The notes under the pieces are model-generated. The model saw only the letters and a list, made by a program, of their open reading frames with translations, made no database searches and was not told the origin of the DNA. Both the position numbers and the translations under genes were made by a program. A stretch of 6,770 bases of DNA from JBBRMY01 sp038230595 (GTDB taxonomy: Bacteria; Bacteroidota; Ignavibacteria; Tepidaquicellales; Tepidaquicellaceae). Positions 1 through 5,106 of this stretch are shown piece after piece. The stretch spans positions 1-6,770 of the forward strand of contig JBBRMY010000132.1 of assembly GCA_038230595.1 (NCBI GenBank). The letters are read 5' to 3'. Numbering within the stretch: the first letter of the stretch is position 1; every line of letters begins with the position of its first letter.

Positions 1-228
1 ATCCGCTCCACAGTAACTACAACAGTTCCGAATTTTGTCAGAGGTTCTGTTATTCCACTTACAATTTCATTTCAATTTCTTTCCGGATTAAATGTTTCAG
101 GAAATAAACTTGGAATTATTTACAGCGCATTGATATTAGGTATAATAACCATAGTTATTGCATTTTTGTCATTAAGGAAGCTGAAAGAAACTTTTGGAAA
201 AGATCTAAACTATACAGATATTTTTTAG
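1..228 (+). CDS. MFS-type transporter, C-terminal end (partial)
   Basis: The frame is open from the first base and ends with TAG at 226-228, giving 75 residues; the start lies outside the window. The fragment begins with a short loop and a VPNFVRG stretch. A hydrophobic segment follows at about residues 17-31, and a clear membrane-spanning helix at about residues 37-58 (LGIIYSALILG onward). It closes with a basic, charged cytoplasmic tail (RKLKETFGKDLNYTD). This arrangement, two last helices and a tail of the LKETFGKDL type, looks like the C-terminus of major facilitator superfamily permeases from Bacteroidetes-like bacteria. The substrate cannot be told from this piece. The stop codon lies two bases before the lipoate ligase start, so the two genes are probably co-transcribed. 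Other polytopic membrane families are possible. Confidence 0.6.
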   Translation: MRSTVTTTVPNFVRGSVIPLTISFQFLSGLNVSGNKLGIIYSALILGIITIVIAFLSLRKLKETFGKDLNYTDIF

Positions 229-230
229 AT

Positions 231-1148
231 ATGCTTTTTATAGACAATAAGAACATCACCGACGCAACATTAAACCTTGCCATAGAAGAATACTGTGTAA
301 GAAATCTTTACATGGGAAATGATATGGTCATGCAGGATTATCTCCTCTTTTATATCAACAACCCTTCTATAATTATTGGCAAGCATCAGAATACTATAGA
401 AGAAATTAACACCCCTTATGTTAAAGAAAATAATATAACGGTTGTCAGAAGAATTTCCGGCGGAGGTGCAGTATATCATGATGAAGGAAATCTTAATTTC
501 AGCTTTATGACTCAGTATTCACACGACAGTATTCACAATTTCAAAAAATTTACCGAGCCTGTTATCGAATATCTTAATGATCTTGGAATTAATGCTGAGC
601 TGAACGGAAGAAATGATATTACAGTTGACGGAAAAAAGATATCAGGAAATGCGCAGTTCTCGAATACAAGATCTATGTTTTCTCATGGCACACTGCTTTT
701 TGATTCAAAACTTGAAAATGTTGTAGATGCATTAAATGTAAAGCAGGAAAAGATCGAGAGTAAGGGAATAAAATCAATAAAGAGCAGGGTTGCAAATATT
801 AAGGAATTGCTTGGAAATGATATGACAATTGAGGATTTCAGAGAAGGCTTGTTATGTAAGATCTATAACAGCTCAGATGAAATTCAAAGGTATAAGCTAA
901 CAGATGAAGAATGGGAAGGAATTGAAAAGCTTTCAAATGAAAAATACAGGAATTGGGACTGGAATTACGGGCGTTCACCTGAATTCAATATTCAAAAAGA
1001 AAAGAGATTTGATTTTGGAAAAATTGATGCAAGGATAAGCGTGAATAAAGGTTTAATAGAATCTATAAAGTTTTACGGTGATTTTTTAACGTTTGGAGAG
1101 CTTGGAGATATCGAGGAGAAGTTTAAAAATGTTAAGTATGAAGAATAA
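231..1148 (+). CDS. lplA: Lipoate-protein ligase A, interrupted by a premature stop
   Basis: It activates lipoate with ATP and attaches it to lysines of lipoyl domains (pyruvate and 2-oxoglutarate dehydrogenase E2, glycine cleavage H protein) in the cytoplasm. The N-terminal BPL/LplA/LipB catalytic domain carries RRISGGGAVYHD at residues 73-84 and DGKKISGNAQ at 133-142, where Lys136 matches the conserved active-site lysine. A linker with KGIKSIKSRVANI (179-191) leads to the small C-terminal ligase domain from about residue 217. The start MLFIDNKNITDATLNLAIEEY matches the family's usual beginning. No Shine-Dalgarno is visible, and the gene starts two bases after the transporter stop. The protein ends at residue 305 after VKYEE with TAA at 1146-1148, but the same frame then encodes 29 family-like residues. 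A full product would be about 335 residues, close to the roughly 338 of E. coli LplA. Whether the 305-residue form is active is unknown. Confidence 0.9.
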   Translation: MLFIDNKNITDATLNLAIEEYCVRNLYMGNDMVMQDYLLFYINNPSIIIGKHQNTIEEINTPYVKENNITVVRRISGGGAVYHDEGNLNFSFMTQYSHDSIHNFKKFTEPVIEYLNDLGINAELNGRNDITVDGKKISGNAQFSNTRSMFSHGTLLFDSKLENVVDALNVKQEKIESKGIKSIKSRVANIKELLGNDMTIEDFREGLLCKIYNSSDEIQRYKLTDEEWEGIEKLSNEKYRNWDWNYGRSPEFNIQKEKRFDFGKIDARISVNKGLIESIKFYGDFLTFGELGDIEEKFKNVKYEE

Positions 1149-1238
1149 GAAATCCTGAAGGCACTTGAAGAAATGGACCTACCTAACTACTTCGGCACAA
1201 TAAGCAAAAAAGATTTCACAGATTTTTTACTGGAATAG
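1149..1238 (+). pseudogene. In-frame severed C-terminal tail of lplA
   Basis: Directly after the TAA at 1146-1148, and in the same frame, 29 sense codons run to TAG at 1236-1238. They read EILKALEEMDLPNYFG followed by TISKKDFTDFLLE. Lipoate ligases normally end with a helix of the type E-I-x-x-A-L, then a Y-F-G-x-I motif and a short final helix, so this is the missing end of the protein upstream. Because there is no frame change, one base substitution (for example GAA or CAA to TAA) explains the break. The ATG at 1173 could in principle start a 21-residue peptide, but nothing suggests that it is a gene. Confidence 0.75.
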
Positions 1239-1260
1239 TTAATTCAGTCGTCAAAAAAAC

Positions 1261-1300
1261 TGTCGTCCCCGAATGCTTTTATCGGGGATCCCTGCAATTG
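1261..1300. repeat. Palindromic intergenic repeat (TCCCCGA / TCGGGGA)
   Basis: A 7-bp perfect stem, TCCCCGA at 1266-1272 and TCGGGGA at 1282-1288, encloses the 9-nt loop ATGCTTTTA; the element is followed by TCCCTGCAATTG. The layout (gtc, CCCGAATG, a T-rich loop, TCGGG, then GGATCCCTGCAATTG) resembles dispersed intergenic repeats that I recall from many bacterial genomes; that likeness is from memory. No T-run follows, so it is not a standard intrinsic terminator, although it lies just behind the lplA remnant. Confidence 0.55.
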
Positions 1301-1323
1301 AAAAGAATATTTAGAATACATGA

Positions 1324-1349
1324 CGTTCCCACGCTGGAGCGTAGGAACG
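1324..1349. repeat. Palindromic repeat (CGTTCCCACGCT...AGCG-AGGAACG)
   Basis: The arms are CGTTCCCACGCT (1324-1335) and AGCGTAGGAACG (1338-1349). They are complementary at 11 of 12 positions and have a 2-nt loop. This is an extended GC-rich palindrome in AT-rich surroundings, between two convergent genes. A very similar palindrome occurs as a dispersed repeat in many unrelated bacteria (from memory). It does not code for anything. Confidence 0.6.
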
Positions 1350-1371
1350 AAAAAAATTAGATCTTTCCCCT

Positions 1372-1397
1372 CGTTACGACGCTCCTGCGTCGTAACG
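1372..1397. repeat. Perfect 11-bp inverted repeat (CGTTACGACGC)
   Basis: CGTTACGACGC at 1372-1382 and GCGTCGTAACG at 1387-1397 form a perfect 11-bp stem around the loop TCCT. It has the same architecture as the element 22 bp upstream (both begin CGTT and contain ACG-rich arms) but a different sequence. It lies only ten bases from the stop codon of the hydroxylase gene on the - strand, so it may cap or stabilise the 3' end of that transcript. No T-run follows. Confidence 0.65.
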
Positions 1398-1407
1398 CAC
1401 AATACCC

Positions 1408-2256
1408 CTACTTAAACTTCCTGAATGCAAACTTATGCTGCTTCATATAGTGAATAATATCTAAATAAATTATATAACCCGTCTTCTTTACGATCTGACA
1501 ATCTTCAACTTTATCTAACGGAGTCAGTGGATAATCCGGAGTGTCGCTCAAACCATATCGCAAAGGTTTACGAACTTTAGGATCAGGTAAAAAAGCAGTT
1601 CCGAACAACCAGTCCCATATTGCCAGCTTTGTTCCGAAATTATTCTGATACTCTTTCCCCTCTTCATCCGAGTGATGCCAACGATGCATTTCAGGACCAT
1701 TTATAAAAAATTGAAGCTTCCCCATTCTTACATCAATATTTGAATGAATGTACATTCCCCATATCGCGCTTATCATACCCTTATAGATCGCAACTTCCGG
1801 TGCAGCTCCGAGCAATATTATCGGTGCAAACTCAACTGTCTGGTTTATAAGAATCTCGAATGAGTGCGAACGGGCTCCGGAAAGGAAATCCACTGTCTTT
1901 GGTGAGTGATGCGCTTCATGCGTTCTCCAAAGAACAGAGTTATTATGCTGCCACCTGTGAAACCAGTAAATATAAAAATCATGAGTTAAAACAAAGAAAA
2001 TTACCTGAAGCCAAACGGACCAGTTTCCGACAACGCTGTAGTTATAAAGGTTGGTGTGAAATTTGAGATAGTTTAAAAATCCGAAAATAATAAGACCAAG
2101 CAGATAACTTTGCACAATTGAGTACATAACAAAATCATTGAAGAATCCTTCCCGAAAAAGCTTCTGCCCTTTGGTATAAGGGAAAGATCTTTCAAGCAGT
2201 ATCATTATTACTGCAGCAATAACAATTATTATCGGAGATATTATTTCAAGTCTCAT
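1408..2256 (-). CDS. Sterol desaturase / fatty acid hydroxylase family membrane protein
   Basis: This is a 282-residue integral membrane di-iron oxygenase of the family that includes ERG3-type desaturases, bacterial carotenoid and fatty-acid hydroxylases and alkylglycerol monooxygenase. All three histidine clusters are visible: HDFYIYWFHRWQH at 92-104, HEAHH at 113-117 and HRWHH at 191-195. His131 and His171 are possible further metal ligands. Hydrophobic segments lie at about residues 4-21, 43-63, 80-99 and 146-171, matching a four-helix membrane core with the histidines on the cytoplasmic face. The substrate is unknown; a lipid or carotenoid ring or chain is expected from the family. The ATG at 2256 leads straight into the first membrane helix and has no Shine-Dalgarno. 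The gene stands alone, convergent with lplA, with repeats on both sides. Length is normal and no key residue is missing. Confidence 0.88.
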   Translation of the reverse strand: MRLEIISPIIIVIAAVIMILLERSFPYTKGQKLFREGFFNDFVMYSIVQSYLLGLIIFGFLNYLKFHTNLYNYSVVGNWSVWLQVIFFVLTHDFYIYWFHRWQHNNSVLWRTHEAHHSPKTVDFLSGARSHSFEILINQTVEFAPIILLGAAPEVAIYKGMISAIWGMYIHSNIDVRMGKLQFFINGPEMHRWHHSDEEGKEYQNNFGTKLAIWDWLFGTAFLPDPKVRKPLRYGLSDTPDYPLTPLDKVEDCQIVKKTGYIIYLDIIHYMKQHKFAFRKFK

Positions 2257-2312
2257 AAACTAAAATAGAAGTAACTGAATAGATTTTAAAGTTAAATAGG
2301 AGTAGAAATTTT

Positions 2313-2341
2313 TGTAGAGACGCAATTCATTGCGTCTAACA
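2313..2341. repeat. GAGACGC-type palindromic repeat, copy A
   Basis: The stem AGACGCAAT (2318-2326) pairs with ATTGCGTCT (2329-2337) over nine bases with a 2-nt loop. The left flank TGTAG is intact, while the right flank (AACA) is degenerate. Comparison with the other copies gives an inferred full unit TGTAGAGACGC, centre, GCGTCTCTACA. It lies upstream of the hydroxylase start, about 57 bp away. Confidence 0.65.
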
Positions 2342-2412
2342 TTACAATGGGTTTTATCACTTTATAATATGAATATCTATTATTGCTACTAATATTATCC
2401 CGGGTTTCAACC
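2342..2412. repeat. Probable remnant of another dispersed repeat
   Basis: The stretch between the two GAGACGC copies begins with CAATGGGTT (2345-2353) and ends with CTACTAATATTATCCCGGG (2386-2404) followed by TTTCAACC. It contains the palindrome CCCGGG (2399-2404) and the small stem GGTT/AACC. From memory, units built of CAATGGGTTGAAACCC and CCCGGGTTTCAACCC hairpins are dispersed in some bacterial genomes; here both halves look worn. There is no coding frame. Confidence 0.3.
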
Positions 2413-2420
2413 TTTCTTAT

Positions 2421-2449
2421 TGTGAGACGCAAAATCTTGCGTCTTTACA
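2421..2449. repeat. GAGACGC-type palindromic repeat, copy B
   Basis: AGACGCAA (2425-2432) pairs with TTGCGTCT (2437-2444) around the loop AATC. The outer sequences TGTG and TTACA are imperfect versions of TGTAG and CTACA. It is the same family as the copies at 2313 and 3360. Confidence 0.65.
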
Positions 2450-2456
2450 TAATTAT

Positions 2457-2497
2457 AAAAAAAAATGCTTCCGTGGTTTCACAGAAGCATTTTTTAA
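2457..2497 (-). terminator. Strong bidirectional intrinsic terminator
   Basis: AAAAAATGCTTC (2460-2471) pairs perfectly with GAAGCATTTTTT (2484-2495). After one C/A mismatch, GTG and CAC extend the stem to a GTTT loop. Both ends carry long A/T runs (nine A's at 2457-2465, six T's at 2490-2495), so it can stop transcription in both directions. On the - strand it comes right behind the tRNA-like fragment, as expected for an RNA gene's terminator. The nearest upstream - strand protein gene, pdaD, already has its own terminator. Confidence 0.85.
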
Positions 2498-2499
2498 GA

Positions 2500-2524
2500 T
2501 CTGGCGGGAAGGAGTCGAACCTTC
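2500..2524 (-). other. Isolated tRNA-like T-arm and 3' acceptor strand (fragment)
   Basis: Read on the - strand, GAAGG, TTCGACT, CCTTC and CCGCCAG are followed by A. This is a perfect 5-bp T-stem with G53-C61, a canonical 7-nt T-loop (TTCGANT), a 7-nt 3' acceptor strand and a discriminator base. No CCA is encoded. The matching 5' acceptor strand (CTGGCGG), D-arm and anticodon arm are not found upstream on the - strand, where a long AT hairpin sits instead. It therefore cannot be a working tRNA. It could be the duplicated 3' end of a tRNA or tmRNA gene left at an attachment site, or a decayed RNA gene. A chance match of this quality seems unlikely but is possible. Confidence 0.45.
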
Positions 2525-2526
2525 AA

Positions 2527-2577
2527 AGCGCTATAAAATAAAAACTGATTAAATTTCAATTTTTATTTTCTAGCGTT
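2527..2577. repeat. Long AT-rich inverted repeat beside the tRNA-like fragment
   Basis: The left arm at 2529-2548 (CGCTATAAAATAAAAACTGA) pairs with 2556-2575 at 18 of 20 positions around the 7-nt loop TTAAATT. Two more pairs (A-T and a G-T wobble) extend it outward to 2527 and 2577. It lies two bases from the T-arm fragment. No U-tract follows in either direction, so it is not a normal terminator. It may be part of a recombination site or a structured RNA. Confidence 0.6.
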
Positions 2578-2635
2578 GTTTTCCTATTTTACACCGCTCA
2601 TATATTAAACGTGTGCAAACAGGTTTTGGTTTCAA

Positions 2636-2651
2636 TAATTCTGCAGAATTA
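2636..2651. repeat. 16-bp perfect palindrome
   Basis: TAATTCTGCAGAATTA is fully self-complementary, with PstI-like CTGCAG at the centre. It lies between the tRNA-like locus and the pdaD terminator. The size and symmetry would suit a dimeric DNA-binding protein, but no promoter or gene is placed so that control would make sense, and AT-rich DNA yields such palindromes by chance. Confidence 0.3.
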
Positions 2652-2688
2652 AAAAATAAAAAAAGACGGATTTTAGGTCCGTCTTTTT
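2651..2688 (-). terminator. Intrinsic terminator of pdaD
   Basis: AAAAAGACGGA (2660-2670) and TCCGTCTTTTT (2678-2688) form a perfect 11-bp stem with the loop TTTTAGG. On the - strand the hairpin is followed by a long T-rich run (complement of 2651-2664). It starts 24 bases after the pdaD stop. Confidence 0.88.
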
Positions 2689-2711
2689 GAAAATGTTAAA
2701 TTTCGATCGAT

Positions 2712-3257
2712 CTATGGAAGCAATACAGCGGCAGAAATTACAGTAGTCCAAAGACCACTCTTATCGCCTTCGGCTGATTGTGTAACGTTAAAAGTTCTGA
2801 ATATTTTACCGGACTGCTTATAAACATTTTCTCTTTCATTCCAGGCAGTTTCAGGATCGAAATCGATTCCAAGAGTAGTTGCAAGCATTGTTGCTGCAAG
2901 ATCTTCTGCATATTCACCTGCAATTTTTTCAGGCTCACCAAACGGGTGATGTTCTGAAATATAACCATACTGACTTTCATCAGAAGGAACTGCAACTCCG
3001 ATTGAAGTAGCTATAAGTCTGTTCGGCTCATTTGTAAAATTTCTTGCCATTACGCAAAATGTAATGCTCCCGGGTTCCAGCATTGCTATTCCCTGCTGTG
3101 GTGTCAGTCTTTTGACTCCTGCAGGATAAATGCTTGAAACCATAACGAGATTGCATTTCTCGATCCCTGCCTGTCTTAAAGCAAGTTCAAATGACTGAAG
3201 ATAATCTTTATGCCTTCCGACACCTTTGGTAAAAAATATTTTTGTTGGCTTAAACAA
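2712..3257 (-). CDS. pdaD: Pyruvoyl-dependent arginine decarboxylase
   Basis: It converts arginine to agmatine and CO2, the first step of the agmatine route to putrescine and spermidine. The product is 181 residues, of normal size for the family (about 165 in Methanocaldococcus). The proenzyme cuts itself between two serines: NLVMVSSIYPAG places them at Ser41-Ser42, so the beta chain would be residues 1-41 and the alpha chain would begin with a pyruvoyl group made from Ser42. GYISEHHPFGE at 98-108 contains the conserved acidic residue (Glu102) of the active site. The start codon is TTG at 3257-3255: it gives the family-like MFKPTKIFFTKGVG, has GGGAG eight bases upstream, and no ATG occurs before the in-frame stop at 3284-3282. 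It has its own promoter and terminator. The other polyamine enzymes are not in the window. Confidence 0.93.
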   Translation of the reverse strand: MFKPTKIFFTKGVGRHKDYLQSFELALRQAGIEKCNLVMVSSIYPAGVKRLTPQQGIAMLEPGSITFCVMARNFTNEPNRLIATSIGVAVPSDESQYGYISEHHPFGEPEKIAGEYAEDLAATMLATTLGIDFDPETAWNERENVYKQSGKIFRTFNVTQSAEGDKSGLWTTVISAAVLLP

Positions 3258-3265
3258 TTTCTGCT

Positions 3266-3270
3266 CTCCC
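3266..3270 (-). promoter_or_regulatory. Shine-Dalgarno of pdaD
   Basis: GGGAG on the - strand (3270-3266) is separated by eight bases (AGCAGAAA) from the TTG at 3257. It decides the start and is the clearest ribosome binding site in a window where most genes lack one. Confidence 0.7.
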
Positions 3271-3298
3271 GATTGAATTAACTAATTTACTAAAAATA

Positions 3299-3327
3299 AT
3301 TATAATTTAATGTAATGTTTATGTAAA
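3299..3327 (-). promoter_or_regulatory. Sigma-70-like promoter of pdaD
   Basis: On the - strand, TTTACA (3327-3322) is followed after exactly 17 bases by TATAAT (3304-3299). This is a five-of-six -35 and a perfect -10 at ideal spacing. Transcription would start near 3292, leaving a leader of about 35 bases that contains the Shine-Dalgarno. The surroundings are very AT-rich, which raises the chance of a false match. Confidence 0.5.
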
Positions 3328-3359
3328 ATTTTTAACTGAATTTTATACAAATTTAATTC

Positions 3360-3383
3360 AGACGCGAGCATCGCGTCTCTACA
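3360..3383. repeat. GAGACGC-type palindromic repeat, copy C
   Basis: AGACGCGA (3360-3367) pairs with TCGCGTCT (3371-3378) around GCA. The right flank CTACA is intact and the left flank has decayed. It lies seven bases before the tyrS stop on the - strand side, between tyrS and the pdaD promoter. No T-run follows in the tyrS direction, so it is at most a 3'-end stabiliser. Confidence 0.65.
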
Positions 3384-3390
3384 AAATATA

Positions 3391-4602
3391 CTAATCACAA
3401 ATTACTTTTAAAAATTTCCTTTTTCCCACTTTAAGCACACTTTCCTTGTTCTTTTCTACCATTGCATTCACATCATTCACTTTATTTCCATTAATACTAA
3501 CACCTCCCTGCTCAATTAACCTTCTGGCTGCTGCATTTGATTCTGCCATTTTATTATCTACCATGATGTTCATAAGCTTAGTATCATTTTTTAATTTTAT
3601 TTCTTCCATATCATCCGGTACTTCTTTTTTCACAAACAGGCTGTCAAATTCTTCAACTGCCTTATTTGCTGTTACTTCATCATAATATAACTTTACGATC
3701 TCATACCCAAGCTTTCTCTTTGTATGAGAAGGATTATTAGAACTATCATCAAGCTCATGCTTAATGACTTTCAGCATAACAGGATCAACAGCAGTTGCTA
3801 GCTGGAAATATTTATATATTAGACTGTCAGGTATCTTCATTGTCTTTCCGAAAATATCTTTCGGGTCTTCAGAAATTCCAATAGCATTATTCAGTGACTT
3901 ACTCATTTTTTCACTTCCGTCAATTCCTTCGAGCAGCGGCATTGTTATAACTACCTGTGGTTCTTTGCCATAGCGTTTTTGCATATCTCGTCCTACCAGG
4001 TTGTTAAACTTTTGGTCAGTTCCGCCAAGTTCAACATCAGCTGAAATAGCATATGAATCATATCCTTGCATTATCGGATAAAGAAGCTCATGCATTCCGA
4101 TCTCAGTATGTTCATTTAATCTGTTAGTAAAATCATCACGCTCAAGAATTCTTTGAGCTGTGAACATTGAAAGAAGTTTAATAGTATCTTTCAGGTCGAG
4201 CTTATTCAGCCATTCAGAATTATAAACTATCTTCGATTTAGTTTTATCAATTATTCTTGATGCCTGGTCAAAATAAGTTTTTCCATTTTCAACTGCTTCT
4301 TCAAAAGTAAGCTGTGGTCTTGTTTTTTTCTTGCCAGTCGGATCACCTATCATTGCAGTAAAATCACCGACGATCAGAATTCCTGTATGTCCAAGCTCCT
4401 GAAACTGTCTCATCTTATTCAGAACTACCGAATGCCCTATATGAAGATCCGGACTAGAAGGATCACAACCCAGCTTAATATTAAGCGGCTTTTTTTCTTT
4501 TAAAGATCTCTCAAGCTTTTTTACAAGCTCGTCTTCAGGAATAATTTCAACTGTTCCCTGCTTTATCAGGTCTAACTGTTCTTTTACCGGTGGAAAATTC
4601 AT
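3391..4602 (-). CDS. tyrS: Tyrosine--tRNA ligase (type 2, TyrZ-like)
   Basis: A class I aminoacyl-tRNA synthetase of 403 residues that charges tRNA-Tyr with tyrosine. The Rossmann catalytic domain carries the signature HIGH at 54-57 (in CDPSSPDLHIGHSVVLNKM) and KMSKS at 232-236 (GSEKMSKSLNNA). GDFTAMIGDPTGK (79-91) and GGTDQKFN (193-200) also match the type-2 subfamily, the one with a true HIGH motif. A C-terminal S4 RNA-binding domain spans about residues 341-401 (AARRLIEQGGVSINGNKV). The ATG follows the smpB stop with no gap (TAAATG). An AGGA at 4618-4615, inside the end of smpB, may serve as ribosome binding site, but reinitiation is also likely. No T-box leader is visible. All key residues are present and the length is normal. 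Confidence 0.97.
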   Translation of the reverse strand: MNFPPVKEQLDLIKQGTVEIIPEDELVKKLERSLKEKKPLNIKLGCDPSSPDLHIGHSVVLNKMRQFQELGHTGILIVGDFTAMIGDPTGKKKTRPQLTFEEAVENGKTYFDQASRIIDKTKSKIVYNSEWLNKLDLKDTIKLLSMFTAQRILERDDFTNRLNEHTEIGMHELLYPIMQGYDSYAISADVELGGTDQKFNNLVGRDMQKRYGKEPQVVITMPLLEGIDGSEKMSKSLNNAIGISEDPKDIFGKTMKIPDSLIYKYFQLATAVDPVMLKVIKHELDDSSNNPSHTKRKLGYEIVKLYYDEVTANKAVEEFDSLFVKKEVPDDMEEIKLKNDTKLMNIMVDNKMAESNAAARRLIEQGGVSINGNKVNDVNAMVEKNKESVLKVGKRKFLKVICD

Positions 4603-5058
4603 TTACAGCTTCATCCTTTTTAAATTGCGGTCAGTTTCTCTTTTTTTAATACTCTCTCTTTTATCATAAAGCTTTTTACCCCTTGCAACTCCAAGTTCAA
4701 CTTTCACTAGGGAGCTTTTGAAATACATCTTCAAAGGGACAAGGGTTAATCCTTTTTCCTGTAATGCTTCTTTGATCTTTTCAATCTCTTTTTTATTAAG
4801 AAGTAATTTCCGTGACCTTGCCGGTTCATGATTGTTCAGATTCCCATACTTGTATTCCGGAATATTCATGTTCACAAGAAATGCTTCTTCCTTATTTATA
4901 CGGGCAAATGCTTCAACTAAAGATGCCTTACCTTCACGAAGAGATTTAACTTCAGTACCGGTAAGCATTATACCGGCTTCGTATTTACCAAGAATTTCGT
5001 ATTCAAAATTAGCTTTCCGGTTTGTAGCGATTATCTTAATTTTAGCAGTATTATCCAT
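4603..5058 (-). CDS. smpB: SsrA-binding protein (tmRNA partner in trans-translation)
   Basis: SmpB binds the tRNA-like domain of tmRNA and carries it to ribosomes stalled on broken mRNA. The product is 151 residues, the usual length. The OB-fold core shows GTEVKSLREGKASL (34-47), YKYGNLNNHEPARSRKLLL (69-87) and the RNA-binding YFKSSLVKVELGVARGKKLYD region (112-132). The basic C-terminal tail, KRESIKKRETDRNLKRMKL, is the part that enters the empty mRNA channel of stalled ribosomes. The ATG at 5058 gives the expected MDNTAKIKIIATNRKA start; no clear Shine-Dalgarno precedes it. It is first in a block with tyrS and divergent from the hydrolase at 5107, with only 48 bases between the two starts. 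No ssrA gene is recognised in this window. Confidence 0.97.
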   Translation of the reverse strand: MDNTAKIKIIATNRKANFEYEILGKYEAGIMLTGTEVKSLREGKASLVEAFARINKEEAFLVNMNIPEYKYGNLNNHEPARSRKLLLNKKEIEKIKEALQEKGLTLVPLKMYFKSSLVKVELGVARGKKLYDKRESIKKRETDRNLKRMKL

Positions 5059-5106
5059 AAATTGAAGTTTTAAAATTATTTATTCTAGCCTCTAATATCA
5101 ATGTAA
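5059..5106. promoter_or_regulatory. Divergent intergenic region, smpB and MBL hydrolase
   Basis: Forty-eight AT-rich bases separate the two divergent starts, so both promoters must lie here or reach into the genes. I find only weak matches: on the - strand TTGATA with TAATTT at 17 bases, and on the + strand TAATAT at 5093-5098 without a good -35. No Shine-Dalgarno is seen for either gene. ATG TAA at 5101-5106 directly precedes the hydrolase start. Confidence 0.4.

Noticed and set aside
1140..1238. Programmed frameshift or selenocysteine at the lplA break
   Set aside because: The tail is in the same frame, so no shift is needed, and the stop is TAA rather than TGA.
1261..1300. Intrinsic terminator of lplA
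   Set aside because: The hairpin is not followed by a T-run on either strand.
1261..1397. CRISPR array
   Set aside because: The three palindromes differ in sequence and are not direct repeats with regular spacers.
1860..2066. A 68-codon + strand frame opposite the hydroxylase
   Set aside because: It lies antisense to the conserved histidine-motif gene, with no recognisable protein features.
2527..2577. Integron attC site
   Set aside because: The inverted repeat lacks proper RYYYAAC and GTTRRRY core boxes, and no cassette structure or integrase is nearby.
2500..2711. Complete tRNA or tmRNA gene on the - strand
   Set aside because: Only the T-arm and 3' acceptor strand are present; no 5' acceptor partner, D-arm or anticodon arm was found, and the pdaD terminator lies within the available space.
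2738..2995. An 85-codon open frame on the - strand inside pdaD
   Set aside because: It overlaps the well-supported arginine decarboxylase in another frame and shows no motif; it is a coding shadow.
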